From Camarhynchus parvulus (taxonomy: Eukaryota > Chordata > Aves > Passeriformes > Thraupidae), in contig NC_044573.1 of assembly GCF_901933205.1 (NCBI RefSeq), forward strand, positions 33,762,993-33,826,992: DNA of 64,000 nucleotides, in the 5' to 3' direction. Made by a program: the position numbers and the translations under genes. This document shows positions 26,551-37,400 of the stretch, in pieces. A model generated the notes under the pieces. That model ran no database searches and had not been told where the DNA came from. It was given only the letters and a program-made list of their open reading frames with translations. Position 1 is the first letter of the stretch; each line of letters opens with the position of its first letter.

Positions 26551-29500
26551 GTGCAACTTATGTTTTCACATGACACACCACATACAGTAATTTCCTCATC
26601 TTTCTGAATGATCCACAAGATACACTAATTTCCTCATATTTCCACAATGCAGTCCATCATCATCCAGCTGCTTGCCTGTTCATTTTATATCTTTTGTCAC
26701 ATTTCCCATACACAATCTTTCTCATTAGGATATGTGTTGGAATTATTTCATTCTCTTTTGACTCACTTACAGCCTGATATTTCTTTTTCTGTGGCTAGGT
26801 TAGATAACTATTTGAACTTTCTCTGTAACCCTTTGATACCTGTTTGATGATGATTAACAACTAACTAGGCTGTATATCTTACTCCCAAATGTTCTCTTTA
26901 GAGAGAAAATGCTCGTTTTAATGTTAGAAATGAAAGAGATACCAGAACCCCGTATTAACAAAGACTAAAAAAAGTGCCTCGATGACTCCTGTGACCCAGG
27001 AGCAGTGTGTAGTTTTAAGGTTGCTGGTTTGACATAAATTAGCAGCACAGCAGTTTTGCATTACCTGTTGTTCCCTCCATACAGCTTCTGTCTCAGCCCA
27101 AGACCTTAAGACACAAAAATCCTTCAAAAAGCACAAGGCCCTTTTCATTTTGTGTCAATTGTGAATGTCAGGAATTGCTGTATATGGAGATTCAGACATC
27201 ATTTTCCTTTTTTCTTCTCTGGATAGCAAGACACACTCTCAGAGAAGCCTTGGCTGGTGTAAGAAGAATATCCGTTTCCAACTCAGCTTTCACAGCTGCA
27301 TGGTTTTCCACCAGACTAAAACAGGAGGTCACAGTGCCAGAACTAGTGTTCACTGCAAGGTGCTCTGACAGTACAAGTTACAAGTAGTTCTGAGAATAAC
27401 CTTTGCCTGTGAACGAGGCTTCTTCATCTTTAACTATTTGACCCACTGTCTCTTTTCTATCATTAATATATATATTTTCACCATGAAACAACCCTTGTGT
27501 CCTTGTCTGTGTGTGGCTGAGAGTCTTCTAGATTCTTCCCGACTGTATTTTATAACAATGCACTTGAGAAAGGACTCTGACCACTGTAAACTTGGCAATG
27601 TTTGAGTATATTCAACACTAGACATGTCAACATTCAATGATTTAGTATGAGCACTTTTCAAGAATAAAGGCAGTAAAATGCAGATAATTGGATTTAAAAG
27701 TGGCTTTGACTTTACAGCCATATAATAGACTTGCTAAAATCTACTGTTGGTAAGGTGATATCTCTTTTGTTTGGAGCTAAAGACATCCTGTTTTCCTCAA
27801 CCATTAAGGGAATGAAGGGCTCAAATCACTGAAAGTTCAGTGGCTACATAAGTCATGTTTATTTTCCCTGGAAGGGAGTCTCTGATATTCACTCAGTGGA
27901 AATGGGAAAAAAAAAAAGGGAAAGGAGCAGAATATCATTTTCATGTCACAGTAGCATAATGAATGAGACAAGCCATCCACTTCACAAGGATTGGGCACTC
28001 TTGATGTAGGCAATCCATGAATCTCTTTCATTGTGTTTGTCAGCAATCATTTTAAGGGCTTCTTTCTCAATTCACAGGTTGTGGTTATTAGTAACCTCAT
28101 AGCTGTGCTGCAGATGTCATTGAGGCTTATTCCTCAGAGCTGTGTCATCAATCATGGCTTTCACATACTGGAGCAGAATAATCCATACCATTTTTTCTCC
28201 CCAGAAAGCATGACTTCAGTAACTAAATGGAAAATGTAAGATATAATCATCATGCCCATGCACAAACCACATTGACTTGGCTGCTTAAACTGACACAAGG
28301 CAGCGACATTTTTGGTAATGCTGTACATTTCTCTGAGAATTACCCTGTATACACGAGAAGAAAAGGCAACCACAGCTCTGAGTTACATACAGGAGTTGCT
28401 GCTGATGCTGCTGACATTGGAATTGCCATAAGCTTTTCCCAGATACCACTCTTCATGAGGCAGGCTGCAGTGTCACTCCCCCAAGTGTTGCCTCACTGTT
28501 AAAACATCTCACATAGTCAGAGCTGTTCAAATGTATATGAAGAAACTAATACTGAGGATTTGTGATGGTTGAAGTTTTGTTTCAGGGCAAGGAGGTTTCT
28601 TGTTTTTGAAAAAGTTCTTCTTAATTAAAGCACAAGAGGTATTTCACACATTTCAGCAAGAAAATGTCTGTAATCTCACTACTGAAAACGTCTTAGCTAG
28701 TATGCAGTTCTCAGCTCTAAGGCGGAAGACGAGGAGTCTAAAGTTTTCTCTAAAATATGGTGTAAGTGTGGTAAAATACGATATGCTTTTTTATATAATT
28801 AGTTCTAAATGTGTGCATGCACATTTTCTAATTATGATATTTCCAATCCAGGAGGCTTTGTAAGTGCGTTACAAGCATGGTGAACAATCAACTTCTTCCC
28901 TGGAATGAGTTGCATCTTAGTAGTGAATCTCATAAATTTAATCAGTAGGCACATATATCAGAGTGGTGATTTATACCTCAGATGTTCATCAATGACACCC
29001 TACATTTGCTGCTTGTTTGCAGAATAGATGGAGTATTGTGGATCTGTGCAATTGCAAACTGAGCTCTCCACTTTACCCTCCCTGCCAAATACTCTTTTTC
29101 AGCCTGAGCATAATTCTTCTGTGCTTTGATTCTGTATTTAGCAGAAAAATACAGCTCTGATGAGCTCTTCCTGAAGTTACTGCTGCAGCTCTCCTCATCC
29201 ACTTAAACCATCCCCACAGACTCTGTCAAAAAGCAGAATCTGCCCTGATGTGTAAGCTTGGGGCATGAGATTCTGATCTTGCCTCGTGTCACCCACTTAG
29301 TTTAATTTTTGGTTCTCTAAAGCTTGAATAGAGTAAATCAGCTGACATCTCAAGTGGGAAAACAGTCTTGTAGGAGAATGTATGGATATTTGTCCTCTGT
29401 TCTTCCAAGAATAGTGGAGGAAATGGACTCCCCTTATAGAATGTAAGCCTAAACACAAGAGCGGAGTCAGACATGTAGATGGGGGACAAGTCTGTCTGCT

Positions 29501-30383
29501 GCTCGTCACCATTTCTGACGAAGCAGGTATTGTCAGACCACCTTCTCTCACCTCCTTTGGTAGTTTCTCCAACTTGGGAAATATTTCCTGCTGCTGATAA
29601 GCTATTTGAAAGAGCACTGTGGTGGAAAGCTATTCAAAGTAGGAGTAGGAGTGTAGGAGTGCAGTTGCACATAAGTACAACATGCCATGCTCTGTTCCTG
29701 TCCCATTGGACCATAATGGTGGCAGCATCCTGAGGCTGCTTGTAAAGAGAGCATTGACTTTGAACAAGTTTTAGGCATTCAGGTCCTTCTTTGATAATTT
29801 TCTGGCTGCTAACAGCTATCCTTATGCAGTCAAAACAGCCAAGATTTTTTCTCTGCCTGACCCTTTTCTTTGGCAGGTCTGATTTCCTCCTATTATTCCG
29901 TGCGCCCGGAAAGCATGCATGCATTCCATCCTTGCTTTCCTGTACAGAGGTGCCATCCATTGCTCTATCTGTTCTTCCACGTTCCTGATGGAACTCACCT
30001 ATTTTGAAAACAGCAAATGTGTTGAAAAGATCAGATCCCAAATGGGATCATGAATGAGGAGCAAAAATTTCAAATTGAAATGTTGGCTGTTGGAGAAAAA
30101 TTTGGATGCCTGGATAAAAGTAGTTGTGTTTTCTGCAGTGCTAAGGACTTGGAGCTCTCGGAGCTCCCATTAAAATCCAAACCAGGAGCTGTTAAGACGA
30201 CTATATTTTAATGCCCTTGGAATTTCACAGGCGAGCATAAATACATGACACTGCCTGATGTTCAAGTGTAGCAAAATTCCCCAAGTTTCGTAGCCCTATT
30301 ACCAAAGAGAGGAAGTATAAATCTTTAATTTCATTGCCTTGTTTAGCCATGTAAGGCCCATGAAGATATTGACTCTATCACTG
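26551..30383. other. Mostly unique non-coding sequence
   Basis: Apart from the exon-like segment at 28078-28235 (listed separately) nothing is recognised. An A-run of about 11 sits near 27907. Open frames of 60-135 codons (29634-30041 minus is the longest at 135) show no conserved domain. Confidence 0.5.
28078..28235 (+). other. Exon-like open segment between splice consensus sites (candidate only)
   Basis: A good acceptor (TTCTTTCTCAATTCACAG) ends at 28077 and a donor (AAAAT|GTAAGA) begins at 28236, enclosing 158 bp. In phase 0 the segment is open for all 52 codons, with phase 2 at the donor. The other two frames hit stops within 24 bases. The encoded stretch has a hydrophobic start and then a mixed, soluble-looking composition. 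I recognise no protein family. Against it: a 67-codon open frame is common by chance in 64 kb, no neighbouring exon is identifiable, and the donor end of the frame runs straight into a stop. It could be a cassette exon, a non-coding-RNA exon, or nothing. Confidence 0.15.
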
Positions 30384-30403
30384 TTTTTTTTTTTTTTTTT
30401 TTT
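30384..30403. repeat. Poly-T run of 20
   Basis: Twenty consecutive T on the plus strand after CTG. No retroposon body adjoins it, so it may be a mononucleotide microsatellite rather than a minus-strand poly(A) tail. Confidence 0.9.
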
Positions 30404-31959
30404 CTTTTGCCACAGGGATATTCCCATTCATTCTTGCAGAATCACCCCTTAAAATGCTCACAGCTTTTATTCTAATGAATATTCTTTCTTCACTTGTGGA
30501 AGCATTACAAGGGTCTATAAGTGATGCAACAGCACAACGGGGAACAACATCACTTTCAAGTTCAATGTGAATTGTCATATGCTAAAATAACTAATGTCCC
30601 CAGAGACAGCTGGATTTGCTCCCTCTACTCAGTACATTAGGCCCATCAGATAATTCACATATACTTTGTACAACATTACACTGATGACATTAGAAAAATG
30701 TGAACTATCAAATAATTCCTTGAAGCACCTGTCAAAACAAAAGAACTTGATGGAATATTTTAAATATTCTTGGATTAGTTGCTAAAATGCCAATTTTCAG
30801 ACTTTCAGCTCGTTTTTTCCCCCTTTTTTCCTCTTCCACAGACTAAAACTTTCTTATGCATATAATTCCTTTGGTTTTATTGAGAAATGAAACAGTCCAG
30901 TGCAAAGTAACAGAAGTAAATCTGGCTGTATTCTTCCCAGCTTCTCTCCACTAGACCAGCTTTGTGGAAGCTTGTACTGCAAAACAGTACTTCCACTCCA
31001 TGAAAACTTTACTTCGTGTGCTCTAGAAACAGCTGTGGAGAGGATCTCTTGTGTAGCTCACTCATTACTAGTTCTTCTGTGGTTTTCTTAGATTATTAAA
31101 TGCAGGATTTTTTGCTGTTCCTTCATACGCTGAAAGGCAACTTATTTTCTCCAAAATGTTCTGTGGAACATGGCACCATAGAAGAGAAATAATTTCAGTT
31201 GGCTGAAGAGATAGGAAATTGGCAGAAAAGTAATTGAATGCGTCTTAAAATTCGAGGAAAAGAGATTCTTGGTGCAGGGAAAGGTTTTTTTTTTTTTAAT
31301 AGCAATAAACTGCAATAGCTCAGATGCAGAAGGTCTCTGTGTTTTGGAGAAGGCAAAGCTCAAGCATTGCAGGAAGGTGAGACAGGTGTATCTTTTATGG
31401 CAATTTAGATTATATTTAGATCTGTAGCTTTAGAGCATGGATCTTTCAAAAAATCTGGGGAATTGTCACCTGCCAACTTGCAACTTGTAGTATCTCTTTC
31501 ATTTATCTTAGCACCTTGCTATGTGACACTTCTGAAGGTGTATGGGGTACAAGTCTCTTCATGAGGCACAAGTCAAAGTTTTTTATCCACTCACCTTGGA
31601 TACCCACTGTTGAACAGGAACTCTGAGCTTGATTTTCACAAATGCTGATATTATGAAAATTGGATCTACAAAATTATAAAAGGGCTGAAGACAAGTGCTC
31701 AAATGTTTAGATATAGGACTTTGTGAGTATTTATTTTGAGTGACTAGAAGTCAACATAGTGTATACAAATATCGCTGCCATATCATAAAGCTCAATATTT
31801 TTATGTTTTGTGGGGTACATAATGATGACTTACATAGAAATATGTTCCTCAAAAGAAAAGCAAAATCCTCAGAGACATGTAAGATACTATAACCTCTGAT
31901 CTGAGTGTTTGATACCTTTTCTCTTCTGTTTAAATATCTTTGTCTCATATAAATTACAA

Positions 31960-32215
31960 ATCAATACTCTAACCACAAGAGATTCATCAGTCTTATCTTC
32001 TGCTTGGCACATACTAAAATGATCACTATTATCACTTGTAACAAATACTTGGTGTTAATTAAAGTACCTTTTCAGGTCATTTCTTCATGGCCTATGACCT
32101 AAGATTAATGGCTACAGCTCACTAGACCATTGTTAAAGATTGTTTTCTCCATTCTGAGGAATGATAAAAATTTAATTAATTATATCTTGATTAATGAATT
32201 GGAGTAGAACATGAT
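31960..32215. promoter_or_regulatory. Possible conserved regulatory element (homeodomain-type motif cluster)
   Basis: This 250-bp stretch contains GTTAATTAAAG, TTTAATTAATTATAT, GATTAATGAATTGG and AGATTAATGG, so TAAT/ATTA cores are dense, together with an AGGTCA (32074) and a TGACCT (32095). It has no repeat signature and no coding frame. Such composition is typical of vertebrate conserved non-coding enhancers, but AT-rich DNA produces these cores by chance too. Conservation was not tested. Confidence 0.2.
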
Positions 32216-32370
32216 GTTAGTGGGGGGTTCGTTTCCTCCTATAGAAAACAAAAGTTTTGGGTTTTGTTCCTAACAGTATTTGCTAGCTAATAATGAGATA
32301 TCAGTATTCAAAATACAATATTTGAAATGTTCAGATGAAACTGATCAGACTTACATTGTATTATGTAGCA

Positions 32371-32452
32371 TTTTATATTTTATATATATATATATATACA
32401 CACATGTGTATAATATTATATATAATGTATATATAGATATACATTTAGCCTC
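32371..32452. repeat. AT-rich palindromic low-complexity block
   Basis: TTTTATATTT is followed by a (TA)n run to about 32398, ACACATGTGT (self-complementary), and further TATA/ATAT words. Alternating purine-pyrimidine tracts of this kind can extrude cruciforms. Open frames crossing it (32280-32465 plus, 32351-32626 minus) are rich in Ile/Tyr because of the repeat. Confidence 0.8.
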
Positions 32453-33154
32453 TAGGAAGGTATGACCTGCGTTTAAAAGGAAGACAGGACAAAATAAAGA
32501 ACTCATTCTTTGGTACTGACTGACTTGGACATTTTCATCATGTTGCTTCCACATTCTCTCCTCACCTGCCATTTTGGCAGAATGTTTGACAGAATGGTGT
32601 ATGGCTTGTGCTGTATTATTTGACAAATATTTGTGTTATAAGCACATACCCTACTTTATATTATTTGCATAAAGAGTAAAGCTAATTATTGAGCTGTTTT
32701 AATAAAGTTTTCATGTCTCTAAAAACCACAGTTTTCCACAAAATTTTAGAATAACTGAAACTATTCAGAATCCTTGGTGTATCTATGAAAATGCTTATTG
32801 TTTAGTATTAGAGCCCAAATTTGGAACTAATCATAGTGCTTTGACAAACAGAGTTCTGGCTGACTGACACAATGCTCCTTAACAATAAAAGGTTTTGTGA
32901 GAAAAGATACATAGGGTCATTTGGAAAATCAGGGACTTCTAAGATCCTGAAATTAGATACAAATAAAACTATGCTTCATATAATCACGTGTTATAAGGAA
33001 AGAGTTCTTGAAATTAGTGTGGTGCTGGGCTAGGATGCTGCTCAGTTGAAACTGGGAATGTTTTAGTTTCTGATATTTTATGTGTCAATAATCCGTGATG
33101 TACAGTGAAACTAATGGCTGACTGTTCTTTCTTGCTTTGCTCTTTTTTCCCACA

Positions 33155-33205
33155 ATGTCATTTTGCATTATCTGGCTGATTTGCATGGATTCTTACTTCT
33201 CAGAG
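33155..33205 (+). CDS. Candidate signal-peptide exon of a hypothetical two-exon small secreted protein
   Basis: An ATG at 33155 has A at position -3 and opens a 17-codon frame ending exactly at a strong donor, CAGAG|GTAAGG (GT at 33206). The peptide MSFCIIWLICMDSYFSE has a hydrophobic core like a short signal peptide. The exon ends in phase 0, which matches the open phase of the acceptor-bounded segment at 33538, leaving a 332-bp intron. An octamer ATTTGCAT (33179-33186) overlaps it by chance or otherwise. No promoter was identified upstream. I do not recognise a homologue. Splice-site and ATG coincidences are frequent over 64 kb, so this is a hypothesis only. Confidence 0.14.
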
Positions 33206-33537
33206 GTAAGGACCTGCATGTTGTCATCCTTTTCTTTTTTGTTGGAGGGAGAATTGGCAGAGGGCAAGCTGTGCAACTCTGTTGGCTTTTGAAGGGTGCT
33301 ACGGACAGCTGGATTGAAACCCAAACCTTGCCTTGAATCTCAATCTAGTTTGTCACTTCAAGTACCTAGTGGGAGAAACATTTGCCAAGATGGCACTGGA
33401 AGCTCTTTGGATTCCTTATTTTTAAGGTAGAAATGTGCTGATTCCAGATACTCCAGGTACTCTATTTGTCTGGTGTAAATAGACCAGCAAAGTTGAGTTC
33501 TTTAATCCAATACCTATTGTGGTTTCTTTTCTTCTAG

Positions 33538-33765
33538 ACTGTGCAAAGAGGACAAATGATTGTGTCAACTCAATGCAGGCATGCCAAATGCAGTCAGTGT
33601 CTCTGTGAAGCCTTCGAGAATACCCAACAATTGCTCAGCCTGAACGAAGAAACTCAATCACAGACAACCCAATCTTGTCTATGTAGGAGTACTTCTATTT
33701 CTCAGGACAAACTTGCCTGGATTTTGGGAGGTAAATGCCGTGTTTTCAGGGCTCTGAATATTTAA
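33538..33765 (+). CDS. Candidate second exon of the hypothetical cysteine-containing small protein
   Basis: A good acceptor (GTGGTTTCTTTTCTTCTAG) ends at 33537. In phase 0 the frame stays open to a TAA at 33763-33765. Joined to 33155-33205 it would give 92 residues. After the signal-like segment there are seven cysteines, spaced C-x4-C-x2-C-x-C, then about 23 residues, C-x-C, 17 residues, C. A donor AG|GTAAAT at 33731 could instead end the exon at 33730 and lead to a longer protein. A second frame starting at 33540 has cysteines at C-x6-C-x6-C and then a stop at 33606. That spacing resembles the start of GDNF-receptor-alpha-like cysteine domains, so a frameshifted exon remnant is a second reading. 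I do not claim either as established. Confidence 0.14.
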   Translation, partial: TVQRGQMIVSTQCRHAKCSQCLCEAFENTQQLLSLNEETQSQTTQSCLCRSTSISQDKLAWILGGKCRVFRALNI

Positions 33766-34361
33766 AGAGCAGCAGGCTGTGCACACATCCAAAAAAGACT
33801 GATTTGTTTGGAAAACCAGAGAGCTTTTTCATGGTCCAAGCTGCTTCTTGTTACGTCCCTGGTTATAATGTCACATTGATTACTGGGTCTGAACTAGACC
33901 AGAAGCCTTTACCAGGAAGACAGCAGCTAACCCATTTTCTTTTACATTTTTTCAGGCTTAAATTAGAGGAATCTGAATACTTAGTTATTTCATACCTCAC
34001 ACAATCACATACAGACATGGAATAATTATCTTTCAAAACACAGAAGAGCATATTTCCCTTTTATTAAACTTTAGTTTTTATCTTATAAAACATATATTCT
34101 TGAATTCCAGCAATGTTTCACACTGGCGAGAACTGACAGATGATACAAAGGGGTTTTTATGTTGGGTAAAACTTTTTACTTGTTTTCTATAGTTTAATTT
34201 TTCCTGCATTTAATTATATTAATGTCTGTCTGTCCATCTCTATTGGAGTCTGCTCGTAGAAAACCAGTTCTTCTAACGAGGAGGTAAAGCTATCAGTTTG
34301 ATTAATCAGAAGTACTCATTCTTTTACTCACACTATAGTTGTTGAAAAATATTAATATATT

Positions 34362-34365
<4 letters not shown>
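33766..34365. other. Unique AT-rich non-coding sequence
   Basis: Nothing recognisable. The open frame 33735-34025 continues in another phase past the candidate exon and shows no domain. An ATTAAA hexamer near 34063 could serve as a polyadenylation signal for the hypothetical transcript, but such hexamers are frequent in AT-rich DNA. Confidence 0.5.
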
Positions 34366-34423
<58 letters not shown>

Positions 34424-34425
34424 TA
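34366..34425. repeat. (TA)n dinucleotide microsatellite
   Basis: About 25 uninterrupted AT dinucleotides, one phase break (TATAATAT) near 34416, then a few more. Long pure AT runs are polymorphic and can extrude cruciforms. Apparent Tyr-Ile or Ile-Tyr polymers in several frames here are artefacts. Confidence 0.97.
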
Positions 34426-37400
34426 GTTGGGAGAAAAATATTCAGAAGAACCCAACCTTTTATTACATGTTGCCTGTGTGTGTTGAAAGGGGAAAAGGAG
34501 AAAGGTGCTGCCTGGGGCAGTGGTATGGGGACAAGAGGGTGCAGTCCTGCTCTGAGCTGCGGAGTGCCAGGATGCAGAGGGTGGGCTTGTGATGGGGGAG
34601 AGCTGGGAACTGGTACAGAGAGGGCCCTTTGAGGGGGAAAACAAAAATAGAAAAATGTGACAAACCTATTCATGTGTTAATTTGCATTGAATGACTATGA
34701 TGCAGATTTTTTTTCTTGGTTTTTTTAGTGTATCATGAACCTTTCCATTAATATCTTTCCAATGGATTATCTGATATCTAATTTTTTTCCTTCAAAATAA
34801 TTATCTAATACCTAATTTCTTTCCATAAGGGCGAACTCCTTGTGATGCCATCAAAAAGGACACAATCAGAAAGTACCAAATAGCTCATGTGAGCTGCATG
34901 AAGAGCAGACATTTGATACTGTTAGAAGGGAGAAGTGCAAGACATAGGTCCTTCAACAGAGCCAGGTGTGGTGTGTAGGTATCTTTGCAGATGGGTACCT
35001 GTGGGCATCTGAAAGAGAGAGAGATGAACAGAGAGAAATATGTGGATATACTTCTGGGTAGAGGACATATTCCGAAGTAATAATAATGCTGTTTTCTAGA
35101 AATGGTTTTGCCTGTCCTCCATATTGCCTCTGCATAAAAGGATTTGATGAGGCTTATTTTACTATGGATAAACTTGTGGGTAAAAAAAAAGTCTTCAAAT
35201 GCAAGAACTACATTTTGCAATCATAAAGCCAACAATCAGTAATAATAAGCCTAGAAAAGTAATTTTATGCGCCTAGATCTTTGGTATTAATTGTATGCCC
35301 AATTTTGCAAACAATTTCTGAACCTATTTTTAAGGTTTATCACTGAATTTCCTTTGTCATGTGGCTCGTCCTTTTTATGTATTTCTTCATCACTTTACTT
35401 ATAAAAACAATTCCAGTCATTGGTTTTGAAGAGAGATGCAGGCACTGCATTCTGAAAATAAGGAATATGTATCTTTCTCCATCTTGATGTAATACAAATG
35501 ATAAATAATATTTAAAAAGCCAAGTTTCAAAGTAGAGATTTCCATCTAGATCTCTCTAATCTCCTTTTTGTCAACTCTATCACCTCGTAAAATAAGGAGC
35601 AGGAAGTAGAGTGTGATGCAACAGGCAAAGCAAATTTGTATTGGTGTGTTGAATGTCCTATTAAGTGCCTTGTACTGCCTTGTCAAATCGAATCAAAACT
35701 CTTGATCCTGTGCATTCTGGATGAGTGATTTGATTTTAGGCAAATTTGGCACTCATATTTGTGCTTTAAACTAGATGTGGCATAAGATGTTCATGTTTTG
35801 ATCACTGCTTCAGTAAACACAAAGGGTTTTTTTAGTATTTTACGAGTAAGACAGAGTCACAAGATTGTACTTGACTTGCAAAACAACAAAATAAATCATA
35901 CAAGAAAGTCAGCATTCAATAAATTATGCACTTCACATCAAGCTGTGTCGACATCTTAAATGAAGTATAGCTTAAAGATAAGGTGTTAAAAGGGAAAATT
36001 ATAGATGTACAGTGAGTTTCTTTAAAACTATCACTTATCCGCATTCCATCACTGTAGCTGTCATTTTCTCTTTTGGGTTTTAGTTTTCTTTCTACATTTT
36101 TTGGCCTAAAGTGTCTGAATTATGACAGAAACTTCCATATTATGAATAATTCTTGATAAATGCAAAAGGAGATGAAATCTCTATAAACTCAATGAATATT
36201 TAAGGTCACATATATAATATTAGCTCTGACAGATTGTTAAACCTGAGGGCTCTTTTTGAACTGAAAGGAGTTTCATAGAAAACCTGGGATTTTCTCTAAG
36301 TATATATTGCATGTCATACATTCATATTACAAAATTCCTGTTTCTGACAAGCACATGTTCACTTTTCCTCGCTGCAGCCCCAGTCTGATTCACAGCGCTC
36401 CTGTTCTTTTTACCCTCTCACCCTACAAGATGATACCATAAGCCATACACTTTCTACTTTCACTACTGGGCTATCACTTCAAAAGGGCTGTTTTGAGTTT
36501 CCAAGAAAGTTTACAGCTGAAATATGTGAGAAGAAGTTCCAATAAAGAGGAAATCTCAGAAAATTCAGGGTTTGCATTTGCTTTGGAACAGCATATAAAA
36601 CTTCACTTATCCAGTTCATGTGTACAGTACACAAAGGCGAGCCATTTGCTCCATTAACAAATGTCAATTCTCCCAATTGTTGGCATTTCCTGCTTTCTTT
36701 CAGGGTGGAATCAGGAAATGTGAATATTATGAAAATATTTATAATAACTGCAAGAGGCTAATAATTATCTTCAAAGCAACTGAAGTCAGGAAATTCAGGC
36801 TTAAGCTTCCAAAACTGACCTAAGATCTGACGCTTATTTCCACCCTCTATCAGCCTCCTTACAATACAGAGACTGAATCACATATCAAGGCATCACAGAT
36901 GTTTGAGCCATTTTACTCAATGCCAGGATGAATGCTGGACACAGTTTTTTTTTCACAACGAACTGCATGTTTTCTCTGTAAAGGCATAAAATGGGAAGAG
37001 GGATGTAGAAGTGGTTAATACTTGCTGTGTGACAGAGATTCAGTAGATTATACTGTGAGTTTTGGCCAGTAAATGGCCAAAAGTTTACAGCTCTAAGCTG
37101 TGTTTATAACTTTTTTCCTTTTTAACTTTGTTTCCCTGATATTGAAGAAAACGGCAGGATTCTGGTCTCATGATGATACCTTAGAGTAGGAGCTGTGTGA
37201 GAAAGCCTGGATTGTACATGGGGACTGAAAACTGATAATTTACAGACTTGAGAAACTTAGTTATAACTGTTAAAATTAAAAAGAATCCCAGACATACAAA
37301 CTTCGGTTCATCAAGTAGCCTAAAAGCCCATTCAGTTCTCTATTGTTTTTCTGAATATACACTTACAACATTATCTACACCTGAATTTTAATTTATTAGT

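Larger units (their letters stand above)
30404..33154. other. Unique AT-rich non-coding sequence
   Basis: No gene recognised. A second T-run (about 13) sits near 31285. The part 31960-32215 is strikingly AT-rich, with several TTAATTA/ATTAAT words, and is discussed as a possible regulatory element. The rest shows nothing definable. Confidence 0.5.

Noticed and set aside
33179..33186. Octamer ATTTGCAT (POU/Oct site)
   Set aside because: A single 8-mer in AT-rich DNA is expected by chance, and no promoter context was seen.
36703..36823. Possible terminal exon after a strong acceptor ending at 36702
   Set aside because: The open stretch is only about 40 codons and no polyadenylation signal or upstream exon supports it.
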